Positions 8,397-16,967 of a stretch of DNA of 64,000 bases are shown here, piece by piece (positions within the stretch are counted from its first letter, which is position 1; every line of letters begins with the position of its first letter). A program made the translations under genes and the position numbers. Source of the stretch: Ruminococcus sp. Its GTDB lineage: Bacteria; Bacillota; Clostridia; Oscillospirales; Acutalibacteraceae. The stretch is from contig DPHV01000044.1 of the NCBI GenBank assembly GCA_003521625.1, forward strand, positions 33,235-97,234, given 5' to 3'. Below the pieces are notes generated by a model. It was given only the letters and a program-made list of their open reading frames with translations, had not been told where the DNA came from and did no database searches.

Positions 8397-9575
8397 ATGG
8401 ACAAGTCATTATTCAAGGGGCTTGCGCTGAAGCTCGGCACTCCGTCATATGTTTTTGACAGCGACGAGTTTGAAAAGCGTGCAAAGCTTGTAAAAACTGA
8501 ATTTGGCGCAGACACCGGGCTTTGCTTTTCTATAAAAGCAAACCCGTTTTTGTTGAAATGCCTGCCCGACTGCTTTGATAAAATCGAGGTTTGCAGTCCC
8601 GGAGAGCTTACAATCTGCGAAAAGACGAACGCCGATATGGGCAAGGTCATCTTTTCGGGCGTGAATAAGACGCAGGCTGACGTTGAGCGTGCAATGGACG
8701 ACAAGGTCGGCACGTTTACGGCGGAGAGCTATCTGCACTTGAAGTTAATAAACGAAAGTGCAGAAAAAAGAGGTATCAGAGTTCCTGTGCTTGTAAGGCT
8801 TACTGGCGGCAGTCAGTTCGGTATGGACGAAAACGACGTGCTTGACGTTATCAGAAACCGCAAGGATTACAGCGGAATTGAGATTGTAGGTCTGCACTAC
8901 TTTACCGGTACGCAGAAAAGAAAGCCTGCCGCAATTGAAAAAGAGCTTGACTACGTTACAGAGTTTATCGACAGAGTACAAAGTGAGCTTCACTTTGACA
9001 TTGAGCGTGTGGAGTACGGAACGGGACTTGCCGTTGACTATTTCAGCGATAACGCCAACGAAACGGAGAAAGAGCGCCTTTGTGCAGTTGCGCCCAAAAT
9101 CAGGGAACTTGCCAAAAAGGTTAGGCTTACCGTTGAAATGGGCAGATTTTTTGCCGCATCCTGTGGATATTATTTCACAAAGGTTATGGACGTAAAGACG
9201 AATTGCGGAGTGAACTACGCAATCGTGGACGGCGGACTTAATCAGCTTAAATATGACGGACAGCTACAGGGAATGCAGATTCCGAGAATTGCTCACATTA
9301 AGGGCGAGGGCAACTGTTGCGGTGAAAACACCGATAAATGGACGCTTTGCGGAAGCCTTTGCACCACGAATGATATTCTTGCGAGAAACGCAGAATTTTC
9401 TTCGCTTGAAATCGGAGATATACTCGTGTTTGAGCGCACAGGCGCATATTCGGCAATGGAGGGTATGGCGGTATTTTTGAGCAGAGAAATGCCCGTTATT
9501 TCGATTTATTCGGAAAAAGACGGTTTGAAAATCGTCAGAGAAATGATTTATACGGACGTTTTTAATACACCGTGA
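8397..9575 (+). CDS. Fold-type III PLP decarboxylase (LysA/BtrK-like)
   Basis: 392 aa with an alanine-racemase-like barrel followed by a C-terminal beta domain. Lys47 in CFSIKANPF should bind PLP. QFGMDE and GLHYFTGTQ, then CGSLCTTND with Cys322 and ERTGAYSAMEGM, are decarboxylase-type signatures. Similar motifs occur in diaminopimelate decarboxylase and in BtrK, which decarboxylates glutamate held on an acyl carrier protein in butirosin synthesis. Placed directly after a carrier protein and an adenylating enzyme, action on a carrier-bound amino acid is the attractive inference; a free amino acid is the alternative. ATG 8397 is chosen because GAGGT overlaps the carrier stop; upstream in-frame codons lie inside that gene. 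A repeat region follows before the next operon gene. Confidence 0.8.
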   Translation: MDKSLFKGLALKLGTPSYVFDSDEFEKRAKLVKTEFGADTGLCFSIKANPFLLKCLPDCFDKIEVCSPGELTICEKTNADMGKVIFSGVNKTQADVERAMDDKVGTFTAESYLHLKLINESAEKRGIRVPVLVRLTGGSQFGMDENDVLDVIRNRKDYSGIEIVGLHYFTGTQKRKPAAIEKELDYVTEFIDRVQSELHFDIERVEYGTGLAVDYFSDNANETEKERLCAVAPKIRELAKKVRLTVEMGRFFAASCGYYFTKVMDVKTNCGVNYAIVDGGLNQLKYDGQLQGMQIPRIAHIKGEGNCCGENTDKWTLCGSLCTTNDILARNAEFSSLEIGDILVFERTGAYSAMEGMAVFLSREMPVISIYSEKDGLKIVREMIYTDVFNTP

Positions 9576-9576
9576 A

Positions 9577-9905
9577 TTTAATTCGGAATGCGTAATGCGT
9601 AATGCGGAATGCGGAATTAAGGGTCGGTCGAGTGCCTCGACACGCAATTCGAGTGGAAAAATCGGTTATTTTGGTAAAAACGGTTGCCCGAATTTTAAAT
9701 TGATATGTTGGTGACGTTTTTTGTGAGCGACGAGGGCGTCGCTCGCTACAATTTTGTACATACATTTCCTCTATATCCGTAAGGGACGGCATCCCTGACG
9801 TCCCTATGTATAAATTGTGTAACAATTTATTCATTATGGCGAACAAAGTTCGCCGCTGCATTTCTATAATAATTGTTCATTGTTAATTGTAAATTGTTAA
9901 TTATT
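9577..9905. repeat. Mosaic palindromic repeat region A, inside the Dlt-like operon
   Basis: The 346-nt gap between the decarboxylase and MBOAT genes has no convincing gene. It opens with short tandem variants of cggaatgcgtaatg, followed by a series of different palindromes: GTCGAGTGCCTCGAC, GAGCGACGAGGGCGTCGCTC, an AGGGACG...CGTCCCT stem, a TAAATTGT/ACAATTTA stem and GGCGAACAAAGTTCGCC. The same modules recur near 12.8, 27.8, 35.5, 51.8 and 57.4 kb. No promoter or clear terminator is visible, so the operon may read through it. Confidence 0.85.
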
Positions 9906-9921
9906 CAGTGAGGATGTTATT

Positions 9922-11544
9922 TTGAATTATACATCATTAAACTTTATACTTTTTGTCGCTTTAACGGTGCTGGTCTACTTTTTGTTTCCTCTCAAAAAGC
10001 AAAAGTGGACTGTTCTGCTCGTTGCAAGCTACGTTTTCTATCTTTTTGCAGGATATAAATACGTTGCGTTTATCCTTTTTACGACTGTAACCACTTATCT
10101 TTTTGCCTTATGGATTAACAGGATAGGCGTAAAATCGAAGGAAACGCTTAAGCTTAACAAGCAGACGTGGGACAAGGATAAAAAGAAAAAATTCAAAAAT
10201 TCAATAAAGCATAAAAAACGCCTTGTTATGGCGCTTGTGCTTGTCGTAAACTTCGGTATACTTGCGTTTCTGAAGTATTACAACTTCTTTGCAGGAAGCC
10301 TGAATGACGTTATGGATATGTTCGGCATAGGCTTTTCTGCACCTACTCTCAAGCTGTTTCTGCCCTTGGGAATTTCGTTTTACACGTTCCAGTCAATGGG
10401 CTACATAGTTGACGTTTACCGTGAAAAGGTTGCGCCCGAAAAGAACATTGCAAAGCTTGCGCTTTTCGTGTCGTTCTTTCCGCAGATTATTCAGGGACCT
10501 ATCAGCTTTTACGACCAGCTTGCTCATCAGCTTTACGAGCCGCATAAGTTTGACTTCACACGCTTTAAGTACGGTATGGAGCTTATTTTGTGGGGCTTTT
10601 TCAAAAAGCTGATAATCGCCGACAGAGCCGTTGTTGCAATCAACACCGTTACGGCTGATTATGCGGCTTACAACGGCACAACGCTCACGTTTACAATTCT
10701 GCTTTATGCGCTCCAGCTTTACGCTGATTTCTCGGGCGGTATTGACATTTCAAGGGGCGTTGCGCAGATTTTCGGAATAGATATGGTGGACAACTTCAAG
10801 CGTCCGTATTTTGCAAAGTCAATCAACGACTACTGGCGCAGGTGGCACATTACGCTCGGTGCGTGGCTTAAAAACTACCTTTTCTATCCGCTTGCGATGT
10901 CAAATGTTTTCATCAACGCTAGCAAGAAGATGAAGGGTACAAAATTCGGCTCAACTAAGGCAGGCGCACATATTGCAAAGGTGTTGCCTACAAGCATTGC
11001 CTCGCTGATTGTGTTCCTTGTTGTCGGAATCTGGCACGGAGCAAACTGGAAGTACGTTGCTTTCGGTTTGTGGAACGGCGGAATTATTATGATTTCAATT
11101 CTGCTGAAACCCGTATTTGATTGGGTGCTTGCAAAGCTGAGAATTAATGCGCAGTCGTTTGCCTACGGCGTTTTCCAGATGTTCAGAACATTTCTGGTTG
11201 TACTTGTTGGCTACGTTTTTGACGTTGCGCCGAACTTTGCCGAGGCGATGAATACGTTTAAGCTTGCGTTTGTTGACCAGAGCTTTTCAGTCGGCTGGTC
11301 GCAGATAAGCGAACTCGGACTTGAAAAATACGAGTATGCAATTATCATCTTTGCAATGATTGTGGTGTTTGTTGCAAGCGTAATTCAGGAAAGACACAGC
11401 AGTACGACAATCCGTGAAATGCTCGACAAAAAGCCGTTTGCATTAAGAGGACTTGTGATTTTCGCAGGCTTGATGCTTGTGCTTGTGTTCGGAATTTACG
11501 GTCCGGGATATGACCCTGCCGCATTTGTTTATATGCAGTTTTAG
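9922..11544 (+). CDS. MBOAT-family O-acyltransferase (DltB/AlgI-like)
   Basis: A 540-aa polytopic membrane protein with about ten hydrophobic segments. NDYWRRWHITLGAWLKNY and GIWHGANWKY contain the two family motifs, with the conserved histidine at His372. In DltB this enzyme takes the aminoacyl group from the carrier protein and passes it across the membrane toward teichoic acid; the AlgI branch acetylates polysaccharides. Its place after the adenylating enzyme, carrier and decarboxylase supports a DltB-like role with an unusual acyl group. The start is TTG 9922, seven nt after GAGGA; no in-frame ATG is nearby. Confidence 0.88.
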   Translation: MNYTSLNFILFVALTVLVYFLFPLKKQKWTVLLVASYVFYLFAGYKYVAFILFTTVTTYLFALWINRIGVKSKETLKLNKQTWDKDKKKKFKNSIKHKKRLVMALVLVVNFGILAFLKYYNFFAGSLNDVMDMFGIGFSAPTLKLFLPLGISFYTFQSMGYIVDVYREKVAPEKNIAKLALFVSFFPQIIQGPISFYDQLAHQLYEPHKFDFTRFKYGMELILWGFFKKLIIADRAVVAINTVTADYAAYNGTTLTFTILLYALQLYADFSGGIDISRGVAQIFGIDMVDNFKRPYFAKSINDYWRRWHITLGAWLKNYLFYPLAMSNVFINASKKMKGTKFGSTKAGAHIAKVLPTSIASLIVFLVVGIWHGANWKYVAFGLWNGGIIMISILLKPVFDWVLAKLRINAQSFAYGVFQMFRTFLVVLVGYVFDVAPNFAEAMNTFKLAFVDQSFSVGWSQISELGLEKYEYAIIIFAMIVVFVASVIQERHSSTTIREMLDKKPFALRGLVIFAGLMLVLVFGIYGPGYDPAAFVYMQF

Positions 11545-11555
11545 GAGCAGATTTA

Positions 11556-12677
11556 ATGAAGAAAAAGTATGTGTCAAGAACAATCAAAATCCTGTCGTTT
11601 GCATTGGCGGCGTTTTTGATTATGACTGTTACCCAGGTAAGAGGCGACCACAACAAAATAAGGCTTGATGGTTTCTATATGGAGGAGAAAAATTCGCTTG
11701 ACGTTGTTTTGCTCGGTGCAAGCGAGGTCTATACAGCGTTTTCTTCGGCGTTTGCGTATGATGAATACGGCTTTACAAGCTACCCGTATGCTATTGAAGC
11801 GAACTACATAGATTTGTTTGAGTCGCAGATTAAGGAAATCCGGAATAATCAGACTCCCAAAGTTCTGCTTATTGAAATGAACGGTGCGCTCTATGACGAT
11901 AAGATGAAGGATAAGGATGCAAAGCTACGCCGTTTTACGGACAGTATGCCGTTTTCGCAGAACAAGATTGATACAGTCAATCAGTTCGGCAACGAGGAGG
12001 ACAAGCTGAGCTATTATTTTCCGTGGATAATGTATCACGGCAGTAAAAGCGCAATCGGAAGATTTCCCGACAACATTGCTCTGCATTTGAGAGGCAACTC
12101 GGCGTTAAAGGGCGTTTCGGGAAAATCGAAATCTGTATATAAAGGCAAGATAATTGATGTTGAGGGCGATACGTCCAAGAAGGATTTGCCTGCCGAAACA
12201 GAGGAAAAGCTCCGCAGTTTTTTGCAGTATTGCAAGGACAACAAGCTTGAAAATGTTGTGTTCGCAAAATTCCCTCACCGCATTACAAAGAAAAAGTTTT
12301 ACAAGCGTTTTCAGATGGGCAATACGATGGGTGAAATCATTAAGGAATACGGCTTTGATTACCTCGACTTTGAAAACAACTGTAAGGACGTCGGGCTCGA
12401 CTATAAAGAGGATTTTTACAATGACGACCATATGAATATCTACGGTCAGCAGAAATTTACCAAGTATCTGGGAAAAATCCTCGTTGACAAATACGGCGTT
12501 GAAAAGAGTAAGCTGTCAGAGGAAAATAAGGCTCGGTGGGACGCAAGTGCAGAGTATATTCAGTTGTATTACGAGTATTTCGAGAAGTGCCATAAGGAAG
12601 GTAAAGATACTCAGCTTTATGAAACCTGCGGACTGATGTGGGAGCTTGACAATATGAAAAAACAAAAAAAGGCATAA
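11556..12677 (+). CDS. Membrane-anchored SGNH/DltD-like protein
   Basis: 373 aa with an N-terminal signal anchor (about residues 10-30) and an extracellular domain. VVLLGASEVYTAFSS provides the SGNH block I serine (Ser56), and NDDHMNIYG near the C-terminus provides a D-x-H pair (Asp290, His292), as in AlgJ/AlgX/PatB and DltD-type transferases or esterases. It starts 11 nt after the MBOAT stop with GGAG upstream, and a strong terminator follows, so it is the last operon gene. Expected role: final transfer, or hydrolysis, of the acyl group on the surface polymer. The overall sequence is not close enough to call it DltD. Confidence 0.78.
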   Translation: MKKKYVSRTIKILSFALAAFLIMTVTQVRGDHNKIRLDGFYMEEKNSLDVVLLGASEVYTAFSSAFAYDEYGFTSYPYAIEANYIDLFESQIKEIRNNQTPKVLLIEMNGALYDDKMKDKDAKLRRFTDSMPFSQNKIDTVNQFGNEEDKLSYYFPWIMYHGSKSAIGRFPDNIALHLRGNSALKGVSGKSKSVYKGKIIDVEGDTSKKDLPAETEEKLRSFLQYCKDNKLENVVFAKFPHRITKKKFYKRFQMGNTMGEIIKEYGFDYLDFENNCKDVGLDYKEDFYNDDHMNIYGQQKFTKYLGKILVDKYGVEKSKLSEENKARWDASAEYIQLYYEYFEKCHKEGKDTQLYETCGLMWELDNMKKQKKA

Positions 12678-12684
12678 TATAGGG

Positions 12685-12714
12685 CAGACTGCGAAATAAC
12701 CGCAGTCTGTTTTT
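12685..12714 (+). terminator. Rho-independent terminator of the Dlt-like operon
   Basis: A 9-bp perfect stem CAGACTGCG / CGCAGTCTG with a 7-nt loop is followed by five T residues, 8 nt after the last stop codon. Confidence 0.9.
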
Positions 12715-12740
12715 GTTTATACGATTGTTAAGTAAGATAA

Positions 12741-13085
12741 ACTATAATTTAATTCGGAATTCGGAATGCGTAATGCGGAATTGCGGTCAAGTGGACAGCG
12801 TGTAATAAATCAAAAGTTTAGTTCACGAATTTATTTATATGCGGCGTTGCCGCAAGCGTGAATTTTTGTATTTATCATTAATGTAGGGAACGGTCTTGAC
12901 CGTTCCGATTACCTAAAAGTAAGATGTAGTCCTGAGGAACAGTCAAGACTGTTCCCTACACTTAAAACAAAACGTTATCAATATATCAAATTTAGTTCAG
13001 CAAACAAACTTTTCCTTACAACACGCATTACTACAAATTCGGAGCGTAGCGACCATTAATTACGCATTCCGAATTGAACTAAATT
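12741..13085. repeat. Repeat element B with 17-bp perfect terminal inverted repeats
   Basis: The 597-nt gap 12678-13274 contains no gene. The element is bounded by AATTCGGAATGCGTAAT at 12758-12774 and its exact reverse complement at 13059-13075. Inside are a GCGGCGTTGCCGC palindrome and two related hairpins of the GGGAACGGTC...GACCGTTCC and GGAACAGTC...GACTGTTCC type. The core (ATATGCGGCGTTGCCGCA, then AAACAAACTTTTCC, then TTCGGAGCG) matches element D at 35.5 kb, whose ends are different. Confidence 0.85.
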
Positions 13086-13187
13086 ATTGTTTATTTTATT
13101 AACAGGCAAAAAATAACTGTCTTATAGAAATAATCATAATTTTTACAAAATATCTTACTGTATACTGTAAAAAAACAAATTACAGTC

Positions 13188-13216
13188 TTGTAATTTGTTT
13201 GAAAATTAGGTATAAT
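13188..13216 (+). promoter_or_regulatory. Sigma-A promoter of the 13275 membrane-protein gene
   Basis: TTGTAA at 13188-13193 and TATAAT at 13211-13216 are separated by 17 bp, about 55 nt before the ATG at 13275. Confidence 0.7.
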
Positions 13217-13274
13217 AAACTGTATATGTAAAGTTTTGCAAAATCCTGACGAATAACTATGGGGGAAATGATAA

Positions 13275-15050
13275 ATGAAGGTGACCAAGGTTAAGAAAAT
13301 AACAGCTGTTTTATGTGCTTTGCTTTGCGCAATCGGCAGTACTTTTATTTGCAGTGCGGCATCACAGAGATATACAATAAACGAAATTGACGATATGGTT
13401 ATATATCTGCCCGATGATATGACTGCAATTACACGTTCAAGCCAGAACACCGACAGATATTTTTCGGTATTCGGACTTAACTATGACACCACTATGCAGA
13501 ATTTTAAAAACGGCGATATTTATTTGCAGGGTATGGACAGTATGTCATCTGTTACGGTAACGGTTACTATGACAAAAACCGCCGACAGCAATAGCATAGG
13601 TAACTATAATCTGCTCGAAGCCGATAAGCTTTCACAGGTAAGCTCGAACTTCCTCAGTCAGAGCGAATACACCTCCTGCACTCCCGATATGTCAGGAAAA
13701 ATCGTCTGGCTGAATTTTGATACCAATGTTACAAGCAATGGTCTGTCAATCAGAGCGTATCAGGCTAACACCGTTTATGACGGAATGAGCGTGAGCATTA
13801 CACTCCAGAGAAATTCGGGCAATGTAACGCCGGAAGATTACGCTACGTTTACCGAGATAGTTTCTTCCGTAAGCTTTCTGAAAGAAAGCTCAATCGGAAG
13901 TATGATTCCATACATAATCATCGGTGCGTCGGTTTTTGTGATACTGCTGATAATTATCCTGATAATCATTGTTAAGCACATTAAAAAGCGCAGAAAAAAG
14001 AACAGAAATGACAGGATTCTTGAGGAGCTTGCAGGAAAGTATACCTCTAAACGCAGAAGCAAACCTGCACAGGAAAATTCTGAATACAGCGTTTACGAGG
14101 ACGAGAAGTTCGAAGAAAGTGAAAACGACAGCGAAGAAGAATACAGAATTGACAAAACCGAGATTGATTCCGAGGACTTCTTTAAGGGCGTTGAGCAGAA
14201 CGACAACGAGGACGTTAAAATTTACAAGCCGTCGGAAAGAGAAGTTGACGACAGTGAAATTGAGGAAATACTGAATTTCAAGAGAATGTCTGATAAAAAA
14301 GCTGCCGCCGAAGCCGAGGAAAGCCTTGCAGAGGTGGTTTACAGCAACTCAAGCCACGCGGATAAAACAGAGATTGAAGATACTGAAGAAAGTGCAGAAC
14401 CCGAAACAGCCGAGGAAGCTCCGACAGAAGAAGTCAAAGAAAAAACTGATATGGTTGCAGAGCTTGAGGACGGATTGTTCGGAGAGGCTGACGAAAACGA
14501 TGAAGAGGATTACAACAACGACGAGGAGCTTGTCCGTCTGGAGGCAAAGCGTGTAAAGTTCAGGGACAGCGACGATTTCTTTGAGGAAGCTCCCAAAAAG
14601 ACAATGGGCGTTATCAGCAGTAAGGAAATTCGTGACGCAGAGGATTTTGACGTAATCAATGAGGTTGAGGAGCGTGTAAAAGAGGTTGAAAAGCCCTCGC
14701 AGAACGCAGGCAAAAGCTTTGTTGAGGCTATGAAAAAGGTCGGCGGCGGAATAAAGTCGTTCGGAGTGCACTGCGGATATTTCTGCACAAATGTCAGCAG
14801 AATGATAAAGCGCAAGCACGCAATGAAAAAACGTCAGAAAGCCGAAGCGGAACGCCGTGAACGTGCAAGACAGAGAGCTGAAAGACAGAGGGCGCAAAGG
14901 CGTGAAATGGAAAACGGCGGACTTGTTCGGGTTCACAGCAGAAGCGAAAGCAGACCTGAACAGAACAGAATACCTGTTCAGCAAAGACGACCTTCTTCGC
15001 AACAGCGCCGTCCGCCAAATCCGCAGAACAGAAATAACAGGCGCAGATAA
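13275..15050 (+). CDS. Unrecognised secreted-then-cytosolic single-pass membrane protein
   Basis: 591 aa, family not recognised. A signal peptide (residues 1-30, ending ICSAA) precedes an extracytoplasmic domain of about 180 residues starting with a VIYLPDDM stretch, slightly reminiscent of PsbP-like folds. One transmembrane helix (about 215-237, very rich in Ile) is followed by HIKKRRKKNR, a stop-transfer signal. The inside part is strongly acidic (roughly 255-440, many Glu/Asp) and then strongly basic, ending in an Arg/Gln/Pro-rich tail (RPPNPQNRNNRRR). That charge switch suggests binding to RNA, DNA or membrane lipid, but this is inference. A ribosome site GGGGGAAATG lies before ATG 13275. 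pyrC starts 17 nt after its stop, so the two share a transcript. Confidence 0.75.
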   Translation: MKVTKVKKITAVLCALLCAIGSTFICSAASQRYTINEIDDMVIYLPDDMTAITRSSQNTDRYFSVFGLNYDTTMQNFKNGDIYLQGMDSMSSVTVTVTMTKTADSNSIGNYNLLEADKLSQVSSNFLSQSEYTSCTPDMSGKIVWLNFDTNVTSNGLSIRAYQANTVYDGMSVSITLQRNSGNVTPEDYATFTEIVSSVSFLKESSIGSMIPYIIIGASVFVILLIIILIIIVKHIKKRRKKNRNDRILEELAGKYTSKRRSKPAQENSEYSVYEDEKFEESENDSEEEYRIDKTEIDSEDFFKGVEQNDNEDVKIYKPSEREVDDSEIEEILNFKRMSDKKAAAEAEESLAEVVYSNSSHADKTEIEDTEESAEPETAEEAPTEEVKEKTDMVAELEDGLFGEADENDEEDYNNDEELVRLEAKRVKFRDSDDFFEEAPKKTMGVISSKEIRDAEDFDVINEVEERVKEVEKPSQNAGKSFVEAMKKVGGGIKSFGVHCGYFCTNVSRMIKRKHAMKKRQKAEAERRERARQRAERQRAQRREMENGGLVRVHSRSESRPEQNRIPVQQRRPSSQQRRPPNPQNRNNRRR

Positions 15051-15067
15051 TCAGTGGCGGTGATAAG

Positions 15068-16336
15068 ATGAAAGATTTACTGATAAAAAATGCAACAGTC
15101 GTTTCTCCTGCCGATAAAATCAGCGGCAGATATGATATTCTTGTAAGAAACGGAAAGATTGCGCAAATCGGAGAGAATTTGAGCTTTGACGGCGAAGCTA
15201 TAAACGCCGAAGGGCTTTACGCAATACCGGGACTTGTCGATATGCACGTTCATCTTCGTGACCCCGGTCAGACGCAGAAAGAGGACATTTTTACAGGCTG
15301 TCGTGCGGCGGCGGCAGGTGGAGTTACAAGTCTGCTTGCAATGCCGAACACTACGCCTGCAACCGACAGCGGCGAGGTTGTAAGGTATATTCTTGACAAG
15401 GCAAAGGACGCTGACGCAAATGTCTATGTTGCGGCGAGCATTACAAAGGGTCTCAAAAGCTTAGAGCCTACTGATATTGAGGAGCTGAAAAACGCAGGTG
15501 CAATCGCACTTACCGACGACGGCAGACCTGTTGAAAACACGAGGCTTTTAAGCGACGCTATGAAAAAAGCTCCGCTTTACGGTATGCACGTTGTTGCCCA
15601 CTGCGAGGATTTGTATCTTGCAGACGGCGGCAAAATCAACGAGGGCGAGGTTTCCGAAAAGCTCGGTGTAAAGGGAATCCCTGCTTCGGCAGAGGATTGC
15701 GGCACGGCAAGGGAGATTGCCCTTTCGGCGGCGCTTGACGTTCCCGTTCACATCTGCCACGTCAGCACAAAGACGAGTGTTGAGCTTATCAGGGACGCTA
15801 AAAACAGGGGCGTGAAGGTTACGGCGGAAACTGCTCCGCACTACTTTTCGCTTAACGACAGGGAGCTTTTGCGTGGCGACGCAGATTTCAGAATGAATCC
15901 GCCTTTGCGCACGATTGCGGATATGGACGAGATTATCAACGGCTTGCTCGACGGCACGCTTGACGCAATTGCAACCGACCACGCACCGCACACCGTTGAG
16001 GACAAGGCTGATTTTGTTAATGCTCCAAACGGCTCAATCGGTATGGAAACTTCACTTGCGGTGGGAATTACCTGCCTTGTAAAGCGTGGCTTACTAAGCT
16101 TTGAACAGCTTGTCGAAAAGATGAGCGTAAACCCTGCAAGAATACTCGGAATCAACGCAGGGACGCTTGCTGTGGGCGCGCCTGCCGACATAGCGCTGGT
16201 TGACCTTGACGAGGAGTGGGTTGTTGACGTTGACAAGCTCCACGGCAAGAGCAAGAATACTCCGTTTAAGGGCAGACGTCTTTGCGGTAAGGTCAAAAAG
16301 ACAATCCTCGGCGGAAAAATCGTTTTTGATGAATAA
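15068..16336 (+). CDS. pyrC: Dihydroorotase
   Basis: 422 aa, class I dihydroorotase size. It closes carbamoyl-aspartate to dihydroorotate in pyrimidine synthesis. GLVDMHVHLRDPGQTQKEDI carries the metal-binding HxH and the conserved RDPG; later metal or substrate sites include AHCED, HICHVSTK and ATDHAPH. It follows the unknown membrane-protein gene closely, and pyrF lies 1.7 kb downstream beyond a likely insertion (palindromes and a DUF559 gene), so a pyrimidine cluster appears to have been interrupted. Confidence 0.95.
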   Translation: MKDLLIKNATVVSPADKISGRYDILVRNGKIAQIGENLSFDGEAINAEGLYAIPGLVDMHVHLRDPGQTQKEDIFTGCRAAAAGGVTSLLAMPNTTPATDSGEVVRYILDKAKDADANVYVAASITKGLKSLEPTDIEELKNAGAIALTDDGRPVENTRLLSDAMKKAPLYGMHVVAHCEDLYLADGGKINEGEVSEKLGVKGIPASAEDCGTAREIALSAALDVPVHICHVSTKTSVELIRDAKNRGVKVTAETAPHYFSLNDRELLRGDADFRMNPPLRTIADMDEIINGLLDGTLDAIATDHAPHTVEDKADFVNAPNGSIGMETSLAVGITCLVKRGLLSFEQLVEKMSVNPARILGINAGTLAVGAPADIALVDLDEEWVVDVDKLHGKSKNTPFKGRRLCGKVKKTILGGKIVFDE

Positions 16337-16360
16337 TAGAATTAATAAAACGTAGGTGAA

Positions 16361-16525
16361 AGCACCAAGCCTTCCCTTGAGGGAAGGTGTCACAGCGATT
16401 TATCGCTGTGACGGAAGGGTGGTAGGGGAGAAGAACGTGAAAAAACAAGGATAAGTTCATCTCCACCCCTCAGTCATTTTGCAGGCAAAATGACAGCTCC
16501 CCTCAAAAAGGGGAGCCTTGGTGCT
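16361..16525. repeat. 165-bp palindrome-rich element with imperfect terminal inverted repeats
   Basis: The left end AGCACCAAGCCTTCCCTT (16361-16378) and the right end reading AGCACCAAGGCTCCCCTT on the minus strand (to 16525) are inverted copies with two differences. Inside are perfect stems at 16389-16399/16402-16412 (GTCACAGCGAT) and 16473-16482/16485-16494 (GTCATTTTGC), plus the end-proximal CTTCCC/GGGAAG and CTCCCC/GGGGAG hairpins. It lies directly upstream of the DUF559 gene. The layout resembles a small MITE-like or palindromic mobile unit. Confidence 0.8.
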
Positions 16526-16553
16526 GAATTTAAAGTTTGATTGTATATTAAAG

Positions 16554-16967
16554 ATGATTTTACCAAGAAATAAACAAAATCTGAATTTAGCAAAAGCATT
16601 AAGAAAAAATATGACAAAAGAGGAAAAACACCTCTGGTATGACTTTTTAAGAATTTGTCCGTTTCGTTTTCGCAGACAGGAATTGATTGGAACCTATATT
16701 GCTGATTTTTATTGCGATAAAGCGATGTTAGTGATTGAAATTGACGGTTCACAGCATTATGAAGTTGATGCTTTGGAATATGATCGAAAAAGGACAGATT
16801 ATTTTAATTCACTTAACATAGAAGTTTTGAGATTCACAAATATTGAAGTGACCAAAAATTTTGATGGTGTATGTGAAGTGATACTTTTAAATCTTAATAA
16901 ACGTTTAAAATTTTTTAATGAACAAAATAAATTAAAAGGAGATAGATTTTATGGCACAGAAGGGTGA
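16554..16967 (+). CDS. DUF559 domain (Vsr/PD-(D/E)XK-like) endonuclease
   Basis: About 137 aa. The sequence from ARNxTxxE-like KNMTKEEKHLWYDFLR through FRFRRQELIG, YIADFYC and LVIEIDGSQHYE follows DUF559, a family related to very-short-patch-repair endonucleases; Asp and Glu of ADFYC...VIEIDG would be the metal ligands. The true start may be ATG 16554 or the upstream TTG 16518, which lies inside the palindromic element; neither has a strong ribosome site. Codon use is A+T rich compared with pyrC. The last 17 nt overlap the following gene, and its ribosome site is inside this frame, so the end and stop codon seem borrowed from the neighbour, as expected after insertion. Activity and targets are unknown. 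Confidence 0.8.
   Translation: MILPRNKQNLNLAKALRKNMTKEEKHLWYDFLRICPFRFRRQELIGTYIADFYCDKAMLVIEIDGSQHYEVDALEYDRKRTDYFNSLNIEVLRFTNIEVTKNFDGVCEVILLNLNKRLKFFNEQNKLKGDRFYGTEG

Noticed and set aside
14349..15002. Long minus-strand open frame opposite the 13275 membrane-protein gene
   Set aside because: It is a shadow of the acidic/basic repeats of the plus-strand gene, has no ribosome site, and gives a low-complexity, Cys/Phe-rich peptide.
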